This document shows positions 50,512 to 62,277 of a stretch of 64,000 nucleotides of DNA, piece by piece; within the stretch, counting starts at the first letter, position 1; each line of letters opens with the position of its first letter. The stretch spans positions 91,913,994-91,977,993 of the forward strand of contig NC_133932.1 in the NCBI RefSeq assembly GCF_031877795.1. Reading direction: 5' to 3'. The position numbers and the translations under genes were made by a program. The DNA is from Strix aluco (taxonomy: Eukaryota > Chordata > Aves > Strigiformes > Strigidae). Under the pieces are notes generated by a model. That model was not told where the DNA came from. It ran no database searches and worked only from the letters and a program-made list of their open reading frames with translations.

Positions 50512-53500
50512 CATTTCCTGAAAAATTAGGATTTCAATCATTTTTGACAGTCAATTATTTGCATAACCATAAGCACAGAGAAACAATAGGGTCTGAATAG
50601 TCAAGATGATGTAAAACTTTATATTATAAAAATCTGTTGCTTGTGACTTAGGCAAACAAGTAACTGGATTAAACTTTCCCAATGTGACGATTCGGATTCA
50701 AAATCCCCCCACCCCTCCTCCTTAGGGGGAAAAAAAGAAGACATCCATGGCATATGTGTGCATGCACACTCACACAGACACACACACGAAAAGAAGCCTA
50801 GTCAGGCTAATTTCTACTTCACTGGGAGCCTCTAGACATTCTAACACTTGAACCAGAAGATATTAAATTTCAAAGGAATGGGAAGAAGAGGGAATGTCAG
50901 CTTCAGGGAGATGTCTTTTGTGGTCTCCTTGAAAAGCTACGCCTTTCGCCAAGTTTTCAGCTTCTAATAAAGTCTGTGTGAATGCTTAAAAGAACATGAG
51001 AATATAGCTTTGAGAAGTCTGCCTGCATGTTCATAACTAGGTAGTATTTTCAGAACAATTACAGAGGATTTTCTCTAGAGTAATCTAGTGTTGGGATGAC
51101 CTGTTCCTTTAGATTTTTTTCACTTAGAAGCCTGCTCAATGTGCAAAAGGAGACAGCAGATTTGAACGACCACATGTATGAACCACAAGGAAGGAGAATG
51201 ACACAGGAGTCTAAACAAGATTGTCTGATCAGGATTTGGAACTAACCTATGGGATTCAAGACTCATTTTTCAAGTCTTCCGAAGAGCTGTGGCACACAGT
51301 GAAGAAAACTTATATTCATATTCTTTCCAATCCAGAACAGACAGAAAGAGGACAAATACCAGCATCTTGGGTAGCTAACAGAAGCTTATGTTATGGTTTC
51401 AACCTTAGTATAGGAAATAAGTTTTGGTAGGATGGGTTAGTGGACAACACTTTTCCAATTTATCTCTTCAAAAGAAAAAAAACCCTGAAAAAATAATAAT
51501 CAGTAGACTTGAAAGTGATTGAAAAGGGGAAAATGCAAAAAGTTTAGTGCTCAGAGTGATGGTTCTGAGAATATCTTCTCAGCTGTAATTTTTTCTCAAG
51601 GTATTGAGATAACTCTCAATGGTAGTAATATAGCAAATCTTCATGAATACCCAGTCACATACAAAAGCGACAGCCAAGGTTACTGTACCCTCTAATTCTG
51701 GATACCACATTAAAAGCACCTAAATGATTTGAGTCCTGATTTTTCAGAGGATTTGACTGCCTTCTCTGCTAACCTGAACATTCAAATTAAATAATAAATG
51801 ATTGCTGATTGCTGTGAGAAGTCAATTTTAATCGACTTGTCTCAGGTCAATACCCATTATTTCATATTATTGAAATTGCACCTCTACACTTCTTCCTCTA
51901 TTCTCCACTAATAGATTTCCAGTCAGTAGTTTTTAAAATGGCATTTCCCAAAGTTTTTACTATACAAATGATAACCCCTCCTACTCTCTCTTGTACTGAG
52001 CAATTCCTTGACTTTACCTTTCGCCACTGCATGCTGCCCTCTCCTCATGAACTACAACACTCTCTTATTGCACTAACCTTCAGAAACTCAATGATACACT
52101 CCTATATCACTGTTTTCCCAATTACATCAGCTGGTCTAATGAAGTATATTTCATCACCTACAGAGTTTATCTTGCTAGTGCACTTGGAACATTATCCCAA
52201 AAGTCAGTATTCTATTTTCATGCATTTGAAATCTTTTGATGTTCAAGTTGCTACACTAGAACAAAACTGTTCATCAAATTTGATATGCAATGGGTTTCTT
52301 TTCCCTAAAACTGCATTTCTGGGACAAACACACAATTAGAAAAAAAAAAAAAATTGTCTTGCTCTCATGGACATATTGAACAAGTCCTCACCACATCCTG
52401 CTTAAAATTTATTTATGAAAGATCACATCATAAAAACAGGTTCAATGTTATATGGCAGACTTCTGGCAACTTCTTCCAACTGTATCTTGTATTTTTATTA
52501 TTTCCTTACACTTGCTCTTAAGAGAAAGGAGTAAGTAAAAAGTCTCACAAACCAGTTTAGTAGAATGCTTTCCATTACAGGTAGAGATTGGTAAAGGAAA
52601 AAAACACCACTTGTGTTAAGTCAAGAAACTGGCATCAAGAGTCTGTCAAGTTCTAGAAGACGAGCAGAAAAGACTGATAAGGAAAAGACAATTTTCAGAA
52701 CCTTAAGGAATAAAAAATTTCAGATGCATCCAACTGAAAGATCATGACAAAAGTAACTGAAGTCTAAGAGAAGAAAAAAATTTAGGTGTTTAACCATACA
52801 ATTTCACTCACAAGGAGTTACAAGAAGCCAAAGAAAAACATATTCAAAAATGGATATTACACAACAGAACGTTAGGTATGGTTTTGATTCAGTAAATTTT
52901 GAAGTAAAGGGGAAAAAGTGATGCAATTGCTATTGGGTAGATTAGGCATCTGTAATTTCCATTTTGAAGCATGGAACATGCTTGGGCAGATGTACTGTGT
53001 AGGCCTGTGGAAAGCATTTGAAACCTGGTTAAAATACTGCAATTAAAACAAAGACCACTGGAATGATGATCACAAGTTTCAGCCAGATTATTTCTAGCTC
53101 ATTCTCAAAGAATAGTGACATCTCTATTCATGCCTAATATACTGCAGTGAGTTTATGGTATTTGAAATGCTCTGGAGTTTCACAGTTGAACATACATAGC
53201 TTAATTTAGATCAAGGTATCCCTTGTCCAGAACACTGAACAAGAATTTCTGTAAGAAAGGTGTTGAGGGACAGTCTTGAGTGCTGACCCAAGAATGGACA
53301 AGAAGTTCCTTTGCTAAGCACTGCCTTATGTATTTTTCTACCATGCTGTCATTGTAGACAAGCTGTCTCAAGCTTATTATCTCTCCGTCCCCAACTACAG
53401 CTAGAATATGCAAGTGTCATGTGAGGTACAATTCCAAGCTGCAGGACAGCAGCATCTGATTTTGAATGAGAGGATGTCCAGCAAGAAGGTGAAATAGAGA

Positions 53501-53929
53501 TGGGCTCTATCAATGACCAGACTATCTGGATACAGAATGTTTATACAAACACAAACCTCCCTTTAGATCCATAAACAAGAGGGATTATTCATCAGTATGC
53601 TGCTCTAAATAGGTATTTTTAAAGAACAGGAACTTTAGTCTGACACAGAAAGTAAATGGGAGAAAACAAAGAGCATGTTTTTCAACTTGAGGAGCGTAGG
53701 AAAGAAAAAAGAACAAGGAGATTAGCTTGACATATAAAAGGTAGCAAAATGATCTTAAGGCAAGCAGAGACACTAAACTAAAAGAACAGATAGCTGGAAG
53801 AATAAGAGATCATTACAAGGATTGAGGAAAAATCAACATTACTAATGAAGCATGTTGTTACCTATAGCTTAAAAATTTGCCACATCTACTGCAACTTATC
53901 AGGTTTGCATAGAACATTTCAGGACAGTA

Positions 53930-53964
53930 TTTTGTTGTTGTTTTGTTTTGTTTTGTTTTTTTTT
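53930..53964 (+). repeat. (TTTTG)n-rich low-complexity tract
   Basis: Repeated TTG and TTTTG units followed by a T run. It lies about 55 bases left of the second LTR. Confidence 0.75.
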
Positions 53965-54018
53965 CCCTCTATTATATGTTCTTAACTCATCTGGAGACCT
54001 ACTCTAAAAAATTTATTG

Positions 54019-54604
54019 TGTCTGACTGAGATGGAGTTAATTTTCCCCACAGCAGCCCTCACAGTGCTGTGCTTTGTATTGGTAGCTAGAAAGGTGTTGA
54101 TAACACACCGGTGTTTTGGCTACTGCTGAGCAGTGCTGGCACAGCATCAAGGCTGTCCCTCCAACATGCCCTACTCACCAGTAGGTTGGGGGTGGGCAAG
54201 ATCTTGGGAGGGGAGATAGCCAGGACAACTGACCTCAGCTGACCAAAGGGATATTCCATACCATATGACATCTGCTCAGCAATAAAAGCTAAGAGAAAGG
54301 AGAAGGGGAAGGGGGGCATTCATTATAATGATGTTTGTCTTCCAGAGCAACTGCTACACATACTGAAACGCTACTTCCAGGGAAGTGGCTGGATGTCGCC
54401 TGCTGATGGGAAGTAGAGAATAAATCTTTTGTTTTCCTTTGAGTCTGTGCACAGCCCTTGCTTTTGCTTTATTAAACTGCCTTTATCTTGACTCATGAGG
54501 CATTTTTTTTCCATTTTATTTTCTCCCTCCCTGTCCTGCTGAGGTGGGGAGTGATAGAGCAGCTTGGTGGGCACCTGGTTACCAGTCAAGGTCAACCCAC
54601 CACA
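54019..54604 (+). mobile_element. Solo LTR of the same avian ERVL-like family (copy 2)
   Basis: About 0.59 kb starting TGTCTGACTGAGATGGAGTT and ending near GTCAACCCACCACA. It shares family hallmarks with the 16.7 kb copy, notably GGGATATTCCATACCATATG at about 54.25 kb and TTTATCTTGAC (the degraded form of TTTATCTCAACC) near 54.48 kb. It also has a TTGATAACAC motif, an AATAAA at about 54.42 kb suited to an LTR poly(A) signal, and an AGTGATAGAGCAGCTTGGTG block near the 3' end. The 5' and 3' termini are diverged and no clear target-site duplication was found, so it looks older or of a different subfamily. No internal retroviral coding sequence was recognised beside it. It lies antisense to UCHL3. 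Confidence 0.8.
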
Positions 54605-56779
54605 AAAGTCAAAGAAAGTTTTCAAGTAGGGAAAATGGGTTTATTTAAGGAGCATAAATACAGTCTCCCATCATTAAGAATTTAGCGCCGAATTTTGAAA
54701 CAATCTGTTTTCTGTCTGTCAATGTTTAAGTAGTAGAAGTGTACTGAGAACTATAAGGAAGTTCAACTGTATTTTAAACAAAATAGACAGGATGTTTCCC
54801 CTCCCCCTTAAATTCAAGTGCATGTATTTCTTAATAAAAGCAATACTAGAACTTTTTCATACAAAGCTAAGCCCAATTCATCCTCTTTGTATATCTAGCA
54901 GAATGATCAGAGCTATACAAATAATACTTATTGATGGGTATTGATGGGCATTACAGAATTAAACTTGAAGGACAAGGTAGTATTTATTATCAAGCCAACT
55001 GAGACAGCTTTAATGCCCAAAACACTGTCTGGGGTTTTTTTGCATGTTAAACTAATTTACTTATAGTTTGTGTGTTCTTGAAACTTCTTGGAAAGGTGTG
55101 TTATACAAAAGTGTAAAGACGAGAAAAATATTTTAGTTACCAGTAAATATCAGACTGTGTTGTATTCAGTGATAAATGTTTGCATATAGGACTTAAAATT
55201 TTAATGTCAGATGGAGACAGGGGAGTTAACAAGAAATATTTTATAACTATTTTTAGTGACAAGCTTCTGTTTTGCCAGATACAGTTGTATTGAAGGCCAC
55301 TTATTTTTTTGAATTGATTTTTTGAACATTTTCAAAGCAAATGCTCACTGCTAATAGATTTATTGGTTTTAGAAATTTTCTGAAGTAAATAGAACTCTCA
55401 ACTTGCCAACAGTGGTCTTCTAGTATAATCACAATAGATTATGCTGTAACGTCCATCCTTGGTCAACCTCATTGACCAACACTCATGGTCAATGAATGTT
55501 TTTGTTCTAGGCAGGCACACTCAAGCTCAGGTCTTCCTCAATACATCGTTTGTTAACAACAAACTTATATAGGTCAAATTCATACAAGATCCCAGTTTCA
55601 AATTACAGAAATACGACATCAAATTTTCCAAGTTTTACTAAACAAACAAAAATGTCCCCACATAAAATGCCAGAAGTTTGCCGATGTTAATGGGATAAAT
55701 ATTAAATGGGGGGAGGAAGCATGAGTTGGGGAGAACTTAACTCTGCTAAACTCCATGTCTCCTCAAATCCCAGGGTATTTAACTAGCGCCAAATGATAAC
55801 ATCAAGAATGTTCCATAGTTCTGAAGATTGCAAGAGAGCTAGATACTTAATAATAGCAATTAATCATTATTCATATAAAGAGAAAAGAGTCTGGGAAAAA
55901 GTCTCATCTTGAGATACTTATCCATATAAAAATATAAAACCTATAAAGAAATGGAAGCACTTGGACACGAATTTTTAATAGCAATAAAACATTAAGAAGG
56001 ATTTCCATATCTGGAAAGACCGATCTGTATGAAAAAGGAAATTATTTGGACCACGGTCAGAGTAGTTATTTCACCACAGTAAAAAATCCACATACTTCAA
56101 ATAAGAATTTCTAGTAACACAGGTGAAATGTGGTCATTACCAAAGAATGATAAAAACAAAATCACTGTCCCAATTTTGCATTTAAGACCATTCACTTCTA
56201 CATATCAAGATTTTTTGTGTGTGTATAGTAAAAGTGTGATCACTCCTTAAAAACAGGATGAAATACCACTAAACCACTCTTTCAGCTAATGGTGGTCATG
56301 GGACAGTTTAGAAATATTGGCTATTCTGTGCATGTAATTTTTTTTTCTACATTTTCAAGATATATTTGTGCCCTGTGAGTGAAGAAGAAAAAAAGTTAAG
56401 TATGGTATTTGATGACAAGCTTTTCTTATTAGAATGTCTTCATCTTCAACTAGAATGTATGTCTACAAACTGGATAAAGAAACAGATGTCAAGTGAGAAA
56501 GTAAGCCAGCCCCTTGGGATTACACGAAACATTTCATCCCTACTGAAATACCCAGGGACCATTAAGCAAGACTTAGAATGAAAGAAAAGGAGACTAGGTT
56601 TAGGATATGAGAACATAAACCAGGTCTCAAACACAGAAGAAATAATATAATGTGACAAAGAATTAGAAGCCCCTTGGTTTAGCACATCCAAATGAAAGAT
56701 CGTGAAGATGAGGTGAAAAGAGGCTGGATGTGGAGCCTATGGTGAAAAAAAAATAAAGCCACTTCATGAAGGGCAAACT

Positions 56780-57260
56780 TCATCTATGCTTTGAAAATGG
56801 TTTGGTACGTATATTGAATCAAAAATACCTGGACAACAAAGCATGAAGTGACATACTTCTGCTGTCCAACATGGGTGAAAGAAAAAAAAGAAAAAAAAAA
56901 GAAGAAAGAAATCCTAAAAATGGTTGAGAAAAGACCCCAACAAAAAATGATGCCTTGAAGACCGAAGTTACATGGCAGAAGGCCAGTCGTGTCAGAGTAA
57001 GAAAAGACTGAAGATGGACTACACTTACAACAGAATGAAGCCCAACAGATGGAAGGCGTATCAAGGGCCGCCAACGACGAAGACGGATTGACGGACTGGT
57101 AGCCTTTGCAGGACCTACATGATTACGTTTGGCCCAGGAGAGGGATGCAGAGTGACACAATGGTGAAGCCTTCATTCTGCTGTGGCTAACCTGAGGCTGC
57201 GATGAGGATGGTGGTGAAGACAGCGAGGACGATGACGACTACATAAACATTAAAAAAGAA
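56780..57260. other. Atypical GC-richer segment of unknown origin
   Basis: Between AT-rich flanks this stretch has purine-rich and CpG-containing sequence, for example GGGCCGCCAACGACGAAGAC and GACAGCGAGGACGATGACGA. Open frames of about 100 codons exist on the minus strand (56,784-57,074 and 56,819-57,175), but they run through a homopurine block and show no family I recognise. It could be a degraded LTR or a processed-pseudogene fragment. I cannot assign it. Confidence 0.35.
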
Positions 57261-57984
57261 CATACTTAGCCCACTTAAACTTGAAGTAACATACCTAAAA
57301 AGGCAACTGCAAAGATGTCCACTATTTATTATACTGTCCTTTATCTGATCAAATCACATACATAATAATCAAGAATGTGTTGAATTTGAATGAGAAGACA
57401 AAAGAACAATGAAAATAAGCAAAGACATGGTCCAAATCTCAAGTTTATCACCAAGATAAGCTAGAGGTTATTCACACCCAGTGAACTTCACAATATGAAC
57501 ACAAGTTAGCTGACTCATTCAAGAGACAGACTGTTGGAAAGTGAGGAGGGAGGGGATTTAAGTATCATCTCATGGAAGGAATAGTTGAGAACACAGAGTG
57601 ATCAGTTTTGTCTACAGCTACAAAAACTGTAAGCAACAGTTCTTTGGTAATTTGGGAAAGCTAGGTTGTGCTACTCTGGGATTTAAAATTAATCAAGTAA
57701 CTACTGTAACAGAACCCAGCGTTTCTTTACTGTTCCATGTCTAACATAAAAGGAAAGCAAAGGAAAAAGGAAGCTTACCGTGGTGAGGTATGCAACTTCC
57801 TAAGTTTTTCACCTATTCTTCTAAAATAGCAGGCCAGTGGCAGTATTGCCATTAACACTCAGGATCCCTTTAGTATCCGTGGAAGCAGTAGGACTATGTT
57901 AAACCATTCAAATTGTTACTATTAGAAGAAAGACCACAGAAGTATTAAAAATGACTCTCAGCTGCAACTGACAAAGTTACAGTA

Positions 57985-58100
57985 AATATATTAAGACCAG
58001 AAAGGACCATTGTGATGATTTAGTTTTGATCTTCTGTCCCACACAGGCCACAGGACCAATCAAGTTCAAGTTTTGTTTGGATCAGAATACACTCACAAAA
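57985..58100. repeat. Ancient amniote interspersed repeat fragment
   Basis: GACCAGAAAGGACCATTGTG is followed by ATGATTTAG, a TTTTGATCTTCTGTCCCACA stretch and CAGGCCACAGGACC. This matches well a sequence I remember as abundant in turtle and crocodilian genomes ('ggccagaagggaccattgtg', then 'atcatctagtctgacctcct', then 'acaggccatagaa'). I regard it as a decayed CR1-like LINE or related SINE. The exact family needs a repeat library. Confidence 0.55.
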
Positions 58101-58624
58101 CAAAAACAAACATTCAACCTTAACTTTTTTTTTTACTACTGAAACAAATAGGAACAAATCAAAATGTCAATCAATCCTGTTTATAGCTACAGAGACAGTA
58201 ACATATTCATACAGTTTACTAAATACATTAGTGCTAAATGAAAAGGCAACCTTTCTAGTCATGTGTAACGATGATATGAACAAGGAACAATGGATTACAT
58301 TAGTTCATCTGACCATGACGTCAAACCAGGGGCTCACCTTCAGCTTTTCATCTACCAATACCTTCTCCTCTCAGCATATATAAAAATCCCCAGTGTCATC
58401 TTCAGTCTTTCAGAGAACCCTTCACCTTTTGTCAGAAATAAACTTTATCTTTTGTGCTAATTACAGTTTTTATTTGGCCTCAGAAAAACACTCCTTTGTT
58501 TGAAGCTAACCTAAAGGGCAACCCAGATTGTCCTATGTTGATGTCTTGTGCTTTACTCTCTCTTGATCTTTTTACACTGCCTGTAGATTTGGGGATGTGT
58601 TTTCATGTCACTGATAGATGTTGT

Positions 58625-58800
58625 TTAACAGTATAGGTCTTAGAACCAATCCCTGCAGAGCCCCACTAGCAAACAAACTTACTCATCAATGATACCCCAC
58701 TTATCTGCACTGAAACCTCCTAGCTGCTTGTGAATCCATTAAAGTTATGCAAGCAAAATAGAAACCGCAGTTCCTTAAGGTATGTCCCATATTATGTATT
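58625..58800. repeat. Possible second ancient-repeat block
   Basis: The phrase TAGAACCAATCCCTGCAGAG and CCCCACTAGCAAAC resembles another widespread amniote repeat segment ('ggaccaatccctgggg', 'accccactag'). It lies about 0.5 kb right of the fragment at 58 kb, so the two may be parts of one long decayed LINE. Tentative. Confidence 0.35.
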
Positions 58801-61800
58801 CAATTGGATGATTCTAGTAGTCTTCAAAAACTGAGCATTAGATAGCTTCTCTGAAAAAAATTATTTTCACTTTTTAATCAATGCATAAGTGCCAGTCAAA
58901 ACCATTTTCTTTCTTTGTATTATTTTTGAAGCAATTCATCTTCTTTCCTATTCAATTTTCTTTTTTTTTCCTTTTCTTATCAAGAGTGGAACAATGAATT
59001 GGTTCTTTCTGCTCCCATATTGCTGACCTTAAAGAAGAAAGACAGGGATAGGAATTCTTCATGAAGAGTAAGAATCAAGTACAGTAGAAACTGTAGAGCT
59101 CAGATATAAGCATGAAGTGTTATCAAGTCTCATAACCTGTCCAGAGAACAGTTTTCCACAGGTTTGTCACAGTTAGGTTTTTTTCAGTTAGCTTCTCATT
59201 TTCAATCATTCTGATCCACCCCTAAATCTCAGCAGCTCCACATAAAAGAGGATGAAACCAGAAAACCTCTAGTCCAAAAATGTAACTATATGAAGACAGA
59301 GGAATTTAGCAATGACAATACTTCTACAAGTCAGAAAGGCTTACAAGAGTTTAATGGCTATTATAGTTTATCTGTACTACTGATTGTTTTTTTCAAATTC
59401 TTGAATTGAACATATTTAAAATGAGACATTTTAAATTTAGATAACATATCAGATGGCTTTAAAAACAATTTATTCTCAGCTTGCCTAAGCAAATTCCAGA
59501 AGATGACTGATAAAACACTGCTCCTAGAAGTCCTCACAGTCCACAGACCTCCCTATGCAGGGAGGAACCTGTAAGATGAGAACCTGCTGTGGGGCAGAAA
59601 TTTAAGACCTTTGCTGACTAGACAGTTCACGATAAACAGCAAAACACGCTACATTATGTTTTACAATTTTGTAAGCTGCTGTTATCAAAACAGGTAAGAC
59701 TGTTAGTCTTCCTAGAATCTGCAATATAGTAACTGCTTACTTGGAAATAGTTAAAAAATGAAACTGAAAAACTTGTTTAGAGTAGGCATTTACTCTGGCT
59801 TTAATGCATGTCATTGACTGGAAGCTGTTAAACTGTATACTTTTGCTCTGAAAAAACCCTATCTTTCAGCACTCCTAGTGTAATTACTATGAAACCATTA
59901 ATAAGACTTTGAACAATACCAAATTTAAGATTTAACAGTACAGACATGACCAGAATATTGAAGGATTTTTTTTATAAAGCCTTTTTTACTTTTGTTACCA
60001 TTTTTACCACAATTCTTCACTTTTACCATTCTTAATGATTGCACTTATTTCTTTGTTTTCTGGCTAATATTGCTAAAGTAATACAGAATATATTAAAAAC
60101 GCCCCTTGCCTGAATGCAATGAGACCAGAAAAGACTTTAAAGTTCTCAAAACTGAACTTATAATGCAGTTTAAGGCAACTAATATTTTAATATTTCTAAG
60201 TCAGTATTTATCCTCATTTTAAATTCCATTCATTGAATCTTTTTATCCTTTATTTCCTGTACTAGTGGGTCCCCTAGTGAGATCAACCAAGACAAACAGA
60301 AACTTCCTCCCCACTGAAAATATACTTTTGCATTTGTAAGAGTGAAATTTCAACAGGAATTCTGGAAAAGCAAAGTTAATACGCGATTATGTCTAATTAA
60401 CAAGGCTGCAATAGCCATAAAATTCCATGCATTGCTTTAATAATAAGCACAAATTTAGCTGTGTCAACTGAAGTTGCTTTCAACTGAGTATTAAAAAAAT
60501 TGAATTACATGTCAATATTTATATGAAACTAATGTTAAATACACATCTCCAAATAAAGGATACAAAGTCATACATTTCACATTTAATTTAAAATGTGGAA
60601 GATGAATCATAACTTGAGACATTCTATTCAAACAAGACTTACTAACAGCTAGAAACTGCAGAGAAGAGAGCATTAGACTGACTTCACAAGATGGAAAGAT
60701 CACAGGAGCATATTTCTGTGCTGAAAATTGTAGTAGGTCAAATATCTGAAGTGGTAAAACAAAAGCCCTGAAATAGAATTGAATGTTATTGTCATATAAA
60801 CCAGTAAGCGCATTGTTTATGGTTTGTAATACAAAAAATACATTATAAACAAGTTAAAAGCTTCATGGAATAGGTCCAAAAAAACATTCAAGCTATTATC
60901 ATCTGCCCCAATCCAAAACTCATTCCTATATATAGCTGTCATTAAAGCCCAAAGCCATTTAAATCTAAGATCTAAAGGGAACACCTATAAAGTTCACCAG
61001 GCACCAAGAGCTGTGCTTTTGCACATACCTAAAAGTGCAGAAGTTTGATAGTGCTGAGTAGCTCATGACTTGGCTCGTGTCCAAACCTGTAGAAACAGGG
61101 TCTGCTCACCTTGTTTGGGGAACTCAATTCAGCAAAGTATCTCAGTCCACAACTAATGCACTGAAGACCTGACAGAACAAAGCAGCATCTGGTATTGCAC
61201 GACTGTTTCTTTCTAAGAAGAAATATTTATTACTGATTAACTTGCTAGCAGTTACAAAAATTCATCTATCTGGAAGCTCAAGTTCAGGGCATCCTCTCAC
61301 TGGAAATTTCAAGCCCGTGCATGCCACCTTCCTCTATAGAAGCTTCCATGTCTATCAGCAGACAAACTATGCTGGGACTGGGGCTTTCTTTCCTCCGTTT
61401 TGAGGTTGTGTCACTGTGTAGAAAGAAATGCTAGTTGCACTGGGACAGAGATCACATGAGCTTTAACTACATACCAACATCACTGGAAACTTGGGAAACA
61501 GAAGGAGATACAATACTTTTAGTCCTGGTCTTTGTTTCATGTGCACAACCCTGGGATCAGAGGCCCTGCCACATGTTCTGCATCTGCTCAGTTGAGTCAG
61601 TCCATGAGCATGCAATAACTCCTCCCAACAAGCTAAGTGTTTGTGGTCTCGTTATACAGTTTCCATACAGTAAGCCCTGTAGTAGAGATGGAGGAAGGTT
61701 GAAGTGACAATAAAAAAATGAAACTTTTCCAGCCAAATAGGCAATATAAGAGTTATAATAGCTTTAAGATTATATTCATAGAGGACATACTTAATAGCTA

Positions 61801-62091
61801 TCATTTTTTCCCACCACCTTCTGAGGCTTTTTTTGTTTTTCTTAAGTAATTGCTCATTATTGCGTTAAACACAATGTTTTCAAGGGTCTGTAGTACAGTT
61901 CAAGGTGCAATAGCGTTTTTCTTCCTTAGAAGTCATTATCCTTAGGAGGTTTTTTACATGCAAATTAAATACATGCATCACACTGTCTGAAAAAGTCCTC
62001 CTTCCTTCACAAGTGTTTTTAATCTTTTGACAGCATTTCAAGCCTCTTTTGGTGGTGGTGGTGAAATCTTGAGAGATATTAAGTCCTGTCA

Positions 62092-62277
62092 ATGTCAAAA
62101 AGTTTATTTTGTAAGAAGATAAGGAGCCAGACAGGGAAGAGGAGCCTAACAAAGGAAGTATTCCACAGAGGCAGAAGCTGCTTCATGAGCTCATCTCCAA
62201 CAGCACATCACAGAATTCACACAAATGAGAGACATTATGAATATTTCAACTGCAAGAAAAGCCTTGTTCCTAACTAG
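62092..62277 (+). pseudogene. Decayed C2H2 zinc-finger fragment
   Basis: The plus-strand frame ends SCFMSSSPTAHHRIHTNERH, then YEYFNCKKSLVPN and a stop. This closely follows the C2H2 tandem-finger pattern C..C.KSF..SS.L..H.RIHTGERPYEC..C.KSF, including the near-canonical HTxER linker. Several zinc ligands are lost: the first cysteine pair is mostly gone, and Tyr replaces the first Cys of the second finger. Only about one and a half fingers remain, with no upstream fingers and no intron-exon structure. It is therefore best read as a remnant of a retroposed or duplicated KRAB/ZNF-type gene, not an active gene. It lies antisense within UCHL3 intron 6. Confidence 0.55.

Noticed and set aside
51938-52339. 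133-codon plus-strand open frame
   Set aside because: No domain, signal or splice context. Codon content is typical of AT-rich non-coding DNA, and it is antisense inside UCHL3 intron 6.
58250-58290. Minus-strand IVTH string, considered as UCHL3 exon 6
   Set aside because: Only VTH matches the AIRVTHETSAHEGQTE exon. A stop codon follows within two residues and there are no splice sites.
61520-61580. Minus-strand AHETK string, considered as UCHL3 exon 6
   Set aside because: The flanking residues disagree with the highly conserved UCHL3 peptide and there are no suitable splice junctions.
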